A stretch of DNA of 6,993 nt from JASEHD01 sp964471945 (lineage in GTDB: Bacteria > Bacteroidota > Ignavibacteria > UBA10030 > SZUA-254). Every line of letters begins with the position of its first letter. The stretch's first letter is position 1. Location of the stretch: the NCBI GenBank assembly GCA_964471945.1, contig CAYYIJ010000103.1:1-6993 (forward strand), read 5' to 3'. The notes under the pieces were generated by a model. The model searched no databases and was not told the DNA's origin. It was given only the letters and a program-made list of their open reading frames with translations. Below, piece after piece: positions 1 through 4,709 of the stretch. A program made the position numbers and the translations under genes.

Positions 1-11
1 CTTTAATACTA

Positions 12-776
12 ATGGATAAAAGTACAAAGATCGTTAAAGATATTATCGAAAACTGCCACCGCCTTTACGCTAAAGGTTTTGTCGCTGCTACCGATGGCAA
101 CATCAGCGTTCGGCTTGAGAACGGCAACATCCTGACGACACGAACCGGTATCAATAAAGGTATGGTAACAACTGAGGATTTGATTGAAGTGGATCATCAA
201 GGTAATATAATCTATAAATCCGAAATTTCTCACCGTCCCTCCACTGAAATCGGAATGCATCTAAACATTTACTCACAGCGTGCCGATGTCAACGCCGTTA
301 TCCACGCTCATCCACCATACGCAACTGGTTTTGCAACTGCTCGCCAGCCGCTGAATGAATGTTTATTTCCGGAGGTTGTCGTTGGGTTAGGTGCAATTCC
401 CCTTGCTGATTATGCAACACCTTCTACAGAAGAGGTATCAAAATCGTTGGAGCCATACGTGAAGATTGCAGATGCTATACTTCTCGCTAATCATGGAGTG
501 GTAACGTATGGGAAAGATTTGTGGGACGCAAATTTCAAGATGGAGAAAGTTGAACATGTTGCCCACATAACATTTATTGCCCGAATGTTGGGTGGAGAGA
601 AACCACTTTCGCCTGAAGATATCGAAAAACTCAGAGCAATCAGTCAGCACTCATGGGGAAAAGATTTTCCTAATAAAATTGCATGTGAAACGAGTTGTGC
701 AAGTCAAGAAAAATCCGTAACTTCATCTTCCGATGATGAAATCCGAGAACTTGTAAAAAAGATGCTGAGAGCATGA
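12..776 (+). CDS. Class II aldolase/adducin-family sugar-phosphate aldolase with C-terminal helical tail
   Basis: Zinc-dependent aldolase of the L-fuculose-1-phosphate aldolase / L-ribulose-5-phosphate 4-epimerase family, 254 aa and cytoplasmic unless encapsulated. Fuculose or rhamnulose 1-phosphate cleavage to DHAP and lactaldehyde is a plausible reaction, but the exact substrate cannot be read from sequence. Visible family signatures are the phosphate-binding GNISVR (29-34) and TRTGI (43-47), the likely catalytic Glu79 in HRPSTEIGMH, and the zinc ligands His98 and His100 (HAHPPYA) and His161 (ANHGVVTYG). The fold should end near residue 215-220, as FucA does. The remaining residues form a polar linker with CETSC (225-229) and a Ser-rich part, then an amphipathic helix at 241-254. 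The ATG fits the family N-terminus, but only 11 bases precede it, with no in-frame stop and no Shine-Dalgarno, so a start further left is not excluded. The stop overlaps the ddl start (ATGA), implying translational coupling. Family assignment is firm; substrate is open. Confidence 0.93.
   Translation: MDKSTKIVKDIIENCHRLYAKGFVAATDGNISVRLENGNILTTRTGINKGMVTTEDLIEVDHQGNIIYKSEISHRPSTEIGMHLNIYSQRADVNAVIHAHPPYATGFATARQPLNECLFPEVVVGLGAIPLADYATPSTEEVSKSLEPYVKIADAILLANHGVVTYGKDLWDANFKMEKVEHVAHITFIARMLGGEKPLSPEDIEKLRAISQHSWGKDFPNKIACETSCASQEKSVTSSSDDEIRELVKKMLRA
732..773 (+). other. Candidate encapsulation peptide at the aldolase C-terminus
   Basis: Codons 241-254 of the aldolase encode DDEIRELVKKMLRA. 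Ile244, Leu247, Val248, Met251 and Leu252 fall at i, i+3, i+4, i+7, i+8, so they would line one face of a helix whose other face is charged. A hydrophilic Ser-rich linker (about 230-240) separates it from the enzyme core. This is how encapsulation peptides of microcompartment cargo enzymes look, and class II aldolases are known cargo in planctomycete-type and fucose/rhamnose glycyl-radical compartments. The targeting role is inferred. An ordinary terminal helix for oligomer contacts is the main alternative. Confidence 0.42.
773..776 (+). promoter_or_regulatory. ATGA stop-start overlap (aldolase/ddl)
   Basis: The ddl ATG shares bases with the aldolase TGA. There is no well-spaced Shine-Dalgarno upstream (only GAGA two bases before the ATG), so ddl is probably translated by ribosomes that terminate on the aldolase. 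Confidence 0.6.
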
Positions 777-1972
777 AATCGAAAATTAAAAAACGAAAAT
801 CCGGACTTGCTCGGCGAACAGGTAAAATCAGTGTCGGGGTAATTTTTGGTGGTCGTTCCGCCGAGCATGAAGTGTCGCTCGTATCAGCCTCCTCAATCAT
901 AGAAGCGCTCGATAAAAAGAAATATGAAATAATCCCAATTGGTATTACACAGAATGGGAAATGGCTAAGCTCTCCTGATATTTTGGACAAGATGAAGGAA
1001 GGTAAAGATTTTAGAAATCTGCCTGAAAAAATTCTTCTACCTGAGCCTAATCGAAAAGGTTTAGTTGAAATCCATCCAACATCTAATATTTATGGTGAGC
1101 GAAATCGACCCATTTCACAACCCATATCAATTGATGTATTGTTTCCAGTCCTTCACGGAACTTGTGGTGAGGACGGAACGATACAAGGACTCTTCGAGCT
1201 GGCGAATATTCCATATGTTGGTGCAGGTGTTTTAGGTTCATCTGTCGGGATGGATAAAGTTATAACAAAACAATTATGTGAGCAAGTTGATATTCCAGTA
1301 ACTCCATATATTTGGTTTGTAACTCAAGAATATGCCAAGCACACTAAAAAGATTCTCACCGCCATTGAGGTTAAACTTGGCTATCCATGTTTTATCAAAC
1401 CGGCTAATTTAGGTTCAAGTGTTGGTATCTCGAAAGCACAAAACAGGAAACAACTTATCGACTCGATAAAGCTTGCATCGAAGTATGATCGAAAAATATT
1501 AGTCGAGAAAAGCATCGAGGATGCCCGTGAGGTCGAAGTGAGTGTTCTTGGCAATGATAATCTAATTGCTTCGGTCCCCGGTGAGATAATTTCTTCTAAT
1601 GAATTTTATGATTACGATGCAAAATATATAGACGGAAAATCAAAAGCAGTTATTCCTGCAGACCTACCCGCATCGATTGCCAGAAAAGTTAGAAAGATTG
1701 CCGTCAAGAGTTTCAAAGCGATAGATTGTGCCGCGATGGCGCGTGTCGATTTCCTGATTACACGGCGGACGAATAAAGTTTATTTCAATGAAATAAATAC
1801 TATTCCGGGCTTTACCTCGATAAGTATGTATCCAAAATTGTGGAAAGCATCGGGAATTAAGTATCCAGAGTTGCTGGATCGGCTTATTCAATTAGCAATT
1901 CATCGACACCGAGAAAAGTTAAAACTTCAACGGAAATTTCATCCGAAGAAAGGTTGGCACAAATCCAAATAA
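773..1972 (+). CDS. ddl: D-alanine--D-alanine ligase
   Basis: ATP-grasp ligase that joins two D-alanines for peptidoglycan precursor synthesis in the cytoplasm; 399 aa, longer than the usual 300-370. The N-terminal domain shows FGGRSAEHEVS (25-35) with catalytic Glu31, then HGTCGEDGTIQG (128-139). The ATP-grasp part shows FIKPANLGSSVGIS (207-220), VEKSIEDAREVEVSV (244-258), NEFYDYDAKY (276-285), ARVDFL (323-328) and NEINTIPGFT (339-348). Arg324, Asp326, Glu340 and Asn342 match the phosphate and Mg ligands. Tyr285 is at the position that favours D-Ala in Ddl; D-Ala-D-Lac ligases replace it, so a normal D-Ala-D-Ala terminus is expected. Both ends are unusually basic: nine Lys/Arg in the first 18 residues and ten in the last 23. 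The ATG sits in the ATGA overlap with the aldolase stop, and the conserved core begins at about residue 18, which supports this start. Confidence 0.97.
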   Translation: MKSKIKKRKSGLARRTGKISVGVIFGGRSAEHEVSLVSASSIIEALDKKKYEIIPIGITQNGKWLSSPDILDKMKEGKDFRNLPEKILLPEPNRKGLVEIHPTSNIYGERNRPISQPISIDVLFPVLHGTCGEDGTIQGLFELANIPYVGAGVLGSSVGMDKVITKQLCEQVDIPVTPYIWFVTQEYAKHTKKILTAIEVKLGYPCFIKPANLGSSVGISKAQNRKQLIDSIKLASKYDRKILVEKSIEDAREVEVSVLGNDNLIASVPGEIISSNEFYDYDAKYIDGKSKAVIPADLPASIARKVRKIAVKSFKAIDCAAMARVDFLITRRTNKVYFNEINTIPGFTSISMYPKLWKASGIKYPELLDRLIQLAIHRHREKLKLQRKFHPKKGWHKSK

Positions 1973-1978
1973 GAAAAA

Positions 1979-2010
1979 TTTGATTTCCTCATAATTAAAT
2001 CTTACATTTT
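1979..2010 (+). promoter_or_regulatory. Candidate Bacteroidota-type promoter before ftsB
   Basis: TTTG at 1979-1982 and TACATTTT at 2003-2010 are separated by 20 bases. This resembles the Bacteroidota housekeeping promoter (TTTG, 19-21 bases, TAnnTTTG), with only the last base of the second element not matching. A start site a few bases downstream would fall at or just before the ftsB ATG at 2015, giving a leaderless or nearly leaderless mRNA. The gap is very A+T rich, so a chance match is possible. Confidence 0.33.
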
Positions 2011-2014
2011 TTAC

Positions 2015-2356
2015 ATGGATAATCAGTATTACCGTAAAACCAAACCAAAGCTAAAAAGTTGGCTAAATAGAACTTTGAGGAAAAAATTCGTTCTCCTCAC
2101 ATTACTAATCACGCTACCGACACTTTCTTTTATGATGTTCAGCAATAAGGGAATTATACAACGACTTACACTCGAGAGAGAAAAGGAGGCGATGCGAATT
2201 AAAATTAATCAAACACTCCAAGAACAACAAAAACTACAACAGCAATCGAAAGCATTAGACTCCGATCCGAAAGCGATTGAGAAGGTAGCCCGGGAAAAGT
2301 ATGGAATGATAAGAGAGGGAGAAACAGTTTATAAAGTAAGGAAGGAAACAGAGTAA
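2015..2356 (+). CDS. ftsB: FtsB/DivIC-type septum formation initiator protein
   Basis: Small bitopic cell-division protein, 113 aa. In this family the periplasmic coiled coil pairs with an FtsL-type partner and FtsQ/DivIB to activate septal peptidoglycan synthesis. The order seen is a basic cytoplasmic N-terminus (1-24), one membrane segment (about 25-43, FVLLTLLITLPTLSFMMF), a charged Gln-rich coiled coil (about 48-82) and the family's C-terminal signature at 84-107, including AIEKVAREKYGMIREGE and VYKV. Length and layout are typical. The ATG at 2015 follows a 42-bp gap with no Shine-Dalgarno; a Bacteroidota-like promoter lies just before it. FtsB and DivIC names are used interchangeably in this lineage, so the symbol is a family call. 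Sitting next to ddl fits an envelope-growth role. Confidence 0.88.
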   Translation: MDNQYYRKTKPKLKSWLNRTLRKKFVLLTLLITLPTLSFMMFSNKGIIQRLTLEREKEAMRIKINQTLQEQQKLQQQSKALDSDPKAIEKVAREKYGMIREGETVYKVRKETE

Positions 2357-2400
2357 GAATTGAGTTGTAAGTGGACATGCCTGCATAATGAAAAGATTCG

Positions 2401-3738
2401 ATGGAGTTGTTCGATCAACAAAAAACTTTAAAACAAATTTCAGATATTGCTCCTTCAGTCCCATTGGCTGAGCGGGTTCGACCCAAGACGCTCGATGAAT
2501 TTGTTGGACAGCAGCATTTGATTGGGAATGGGAAACCTTTAAGAATTTTAATCGAAAAAGATGCATTGCCTTCGATGGTTTTTTGGGGTCCACCAGGTTG
2601 TGGCAAAACTACACTCGCACGAATTATTGCCAATCAAACCAGAGCTGATTTTTTTCAGCTTAGTGCAGTATCTTCGGGAGTCCAAGAGGTAAGAAAAATA
2701 ATTGATCGTGCAAACCTTAATCGATCCAGACTCAATAAAAAATCAATTCTCTTTATAGATGAAATTCATCGTTTCAATAAAGCTCAACAGGATGCGCTTT
2801 TGCACAGTGTGGAGGATGGAGTAATCATTCTCATCGGGGCAACAACAGAAAATCCATCATTCGAGGTTATATCACCGCTTCTTTCACGTTGTTTGGTTTA
2901 TGTCTTAGAGCCGCTGGGAGTTGTCGATCTCAATAGTATAATCGACCACGCCCTTCAATCGGATCACTTACTAAAATCTCAGCAAATTAAAGTTGGTGAA
3001 AAAGAGCGTGAATTGTTAATGCTATTAGCAAGTGGTGATGCACGGATTGTATTAAATGGTTTAGAAACCTCCCTTCGCTTGGTGAAATCCAACAAGAAGA
3101 GAGAACATATCGTTACTCTCCATGCGATTGAGGAAGCATTTCAGCACCGTTATTTGAAATACGATAAGTCGGGCGAAGAACATTACAACATAATATCCGC
3201 GTTCATTAAAAGTATGCGTGGCTGCAACCCTGATGGAGCCGTATACTGGTTAGCTCGGATGATTGAGGGGGGAGAAGATCCAAAGTTTATTGCTCGAAGA
3301 ATGATTGTGCTTGCATCAGAAGATATTGGCAATGCCGATCCTTATGCCCTTACGTTGGCAACGAGTTGTTTTACGGCTGTTGATTATATAGGAATGCCCG
3401 AAGCTCGGATTATTTTAGCACAAACTGCAACATACCTTTCATCTGCACCAAAGAGCAATGCATCGTACAAAGCGATCGAAGATGCACTAGCGGACGTAAA
3501 AAATTTGGCTCACTATGATGTTCCATTCCATCTCCGCAATGCACCGACAAAATTGATGAAAGACCTTAGTTATGGCAAAGATTACCAATACGGTCATAAT
3601 TATTCTGATCATTTTATTGAACAAGAATATCTCCCTGATAGATTAAAGGACAAAATTTATTACAAACCATCGGATCAGGGAATGGAACAATCAATTCACG
3701 AACGATTGAACAAATGGTGGAGAAACAAAAAAAGATGA
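2401..3738 (+). CDS. rarA: Replication-associated recombination protein A (AAA+ ATPase)
   Basis: RarA/MgsA, related to eukaryotic WRNIP1/Mgs1: a DNA-dependent AAA+ ATPase that acts at stalled replication forks and single-strand gaps. It is 445 aa, normal for the family. In order: the N-terminal PLAERVRPKTLDEFVGQ signature (21-37), Walker A GPPGCGKTT (63-71), Walker B ILFIDE (116-121) followed by IHRFNKAQQDALLHSVEDG, sensor 1 GATTENPSF (146-154), arginine finger Arg163 in SPLLSRC, sensor 2 SGDARIVLNGLE (211-222), and the C-terminal tetramerisation domain from about 255 with YDKSGEEHYN, SAFIKSMRGCNPDGAVYWLARMIEGGEDP (in two runs) and SEDIGNADP (306-314). All catalytic residues are intact. The ATG is the first after an in-frame TGA at 2389-2391, and MELFDQQ is a usual RarA beginning. 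Its stop overlaps the kinase start. Confidence 0.97.
   Translation: MELFDQQKTLKQISDIAPSVPLAERVRPKTLDEFVGQQHLIGNGKPLRILIEKDALPSMVFWGPPGCGKTTLARIIANQTRADFFQLSAVSSGVQEVRKIIDRANLNRSRLNKKSILFIDEIHRFNKAQQDALLHSVEDGVIILIGATTENPSFEVISPLLSRCLVYVLEPLGVVDLNSIIDHALQSDHLLKSQQIKVGEKERELLMLLASGDARIVLNGLETSLRLVKSNKKREHIVTLHAIEEAFQHRYLKYDKSGEEHYNIISAFIKSMRGCNPDGAVYWLARMIEGGEDPKFIARRMIVLASEDIGNADPYALTLATSCFTAVDYIGMPEARIILAQTATYLSSAPKSNASYKAIEDALADVKNLAHYDVPFHLRNAPTKLMKDLSYGKDYQYGHNYSDHFIEQEYLPDRLKDKIYYKPSDQGMEQSIHERLNKWWRNKKR
3735..3738 (+). promoter_or_regulatory. ATGA stop-start overlap (rarA/ROK kinase), deciding the kinase start
   Basis: The kinase ATG shares bases with the rarA TGA. GGTGGAG at 3716-3722 is the only Shine-Dalgarno-like element before any start in the window, at a rather long 12-base spacing. 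It also encodes two Trp residues of RarA, so the match may be incidental. Confidence 0.55.
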
Positions 3739-4706
3739 ATTTTAAAAAAGCATTTGTAATAGGTGTAGATTTAGGAGCCACAACCGTTAAAGTTGGTATA
3801 GTAATAAAAAATGGCGGACTGCTCGATCAAATTTCTACCGATTCTCGTGCTAAATATGGACCTTCGGCTGTTATCCAGCAGATAATGTTTAGTATTCAAG
3901 AACTTTTTGGCAGGTATAAAGCATCAGAATGCTTAGGCATCGGCATCGGTGCACCGGGAATTGTCTCAACAAAAGACGGCACTGTTCAACATCCACCGAA
4001 TTTTGCAGATTGGACAAAAATAAATTTAGTAAAAGAATTAAGTAATAAATTTAAGCTTCCTATAATTGTCGAGAATGATGCTAACTGTGCAGCAATCGCG
4101 GAAGCACACTATGGAGCGGGTATCGAATTCAAGAACTTTCTTTTTATTATTTGGGGTACTGGTATTGGGGGCGGTGTGATTATTGATGGAAAAATATTCC
4201 GAGGTCCTCATGGCGGAGCCGGTGAAATCGGACATGTTTCTATCGATTATAATGGGCGGTTATGTAATTGCGGTAATTACGGTTGTATCGAGAGCTATAT
4301 AGGCCAGCGCTATCTCTCTCAGCGAACTAAAGAACTTCTTATTTCCACACCGAAAAATGTTGTCAAAACGAAACTCGAAGAACTAATTGACGGAGATTAT
4401 AGTAAACTTGAACCATCAATTATATCAGAAGCCGCCGAGGCAGGCGATCCAATCGCCATAGGTGTATTAGAGGAAGCGGGTGAGTTACTAGGGTATGCCC
4501 TTGCGTCAGTTCTGAATGTTCTGGATTTGCGTGTAGTTGTTATTGGTGGCGGAATTTCTGCGGCACCTGCATTTGTTTACAAAGCGATTATCACAAGTTT
4601 AAGCTCACGCGTTTTAAAATCACACAAAGACGGCGTACGCGTTATCCGCTCAAAATTAGGCAACACAGCCGGTATTATCGGCGCTGCAAGTTTAGTTATG
4701 AAATAA
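3735..4706 (+). CDS. ROK-family sugar kinase (glucokinase-like)
   Basis: Cytoplasmic ATP-dependent sugar kinase of the ROK family, 323 aa from this start. Motifs: phosphate-binding VDLGATTVKVG (11-21), VENDANCAA (112-120) with likely catalytic base Asp115, WGTGIGGGVIIDG (140-152), the ROK ExGH motif at Glu164-Gly166-His167 within GGAGEIGHV, and the zinc site CNCGNYGCIE (177-186; Cys177, Cys179, Cys184 with His167). A second nucleotide-binding part appears at VVVIGGGIS (267-275). Glucose is the commonest substrate of such proteins, but N-acetylmannosamine and other sugars occur, so no symbol is given. I prefer ATG 3735 to the in-frame ATG 3714 because it forms an ATGA overlap with the rarA stop, starts at the family's usual distance from the DLGxT motif, and has GGTGGAG 12 bases upstream; that sequence lies downstream of ATG 3714 and cannot serve it. 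lptD follows after 3 bp. Confidence 0.94.
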   Translation: MNFKKAFVIGVDLGATTVKVGIVIKNGGLLDQISTDSRAKYGPSAVIQQIMFSIQELFGRYKASECLGIGIGAPGIVSTKDGTVQHPPNFADWTKINLVKELSNKFKLPIIVENDANCAAIAEAHYGAGIEFKNFLFIIWGTGIGGGVIIDGKIFRGPHGGAGEIGHVSIDYNGRLCNCGNYGCIESYIGQRYLSQRTKELLISTPKNVVKTKLEELIDGDYSKLEPSIISEAAEAGDPIAIGVLEEAGELLGYALASVLNVLDLRVVVIGGGISAAPAFVYKAIITSLSSRVLKSHKDGVRVIRSKLGNTAGIIGAASLVMK

Positions 4707-4709
4707 AAG

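Noticed and set aside
687..776. Aldolase tail as an encapsulin cargo-loading peptide
   Set aside because: Encapsulin tags are short Gly/Leu-rich sequences rather than a charged amphipathic helix, and class II aldolases are not known encapsulin cargo.
2377..2386. Small inverted repeat ATGC-CT-GCAT between ftsB and rarA, as a possible terminator or hairpin
   Set aside because: Four-base stem with a two-base loop and no following T-run; too weak to form a terminator.
2360..2389. Sigma70-like TTGAGT-N18-CATAAT in the gap before rarA
   Set aside because: A 4/6 and 5/6 match in A+T-rich DNA is easily chance, and the lineage inferred here does not use this consensus as its main promoter.
2255..2633. 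Minus-strand open frames opposite ftsB and rarA
   Set aside because: They are shadows of the well-supported + strand genes and span the ftsB-rarA gap without any start signal.
3714..3734. Earlier in-frame ATG at 3714 as the ROK kinase start
   Set aside because: It would add seven residues unlike the family N-terminus and overlap rarA by 25 bases, and it lies upstream of the only Shine-Dalgarno-like motif; the ATGA start at 3735 fits better.
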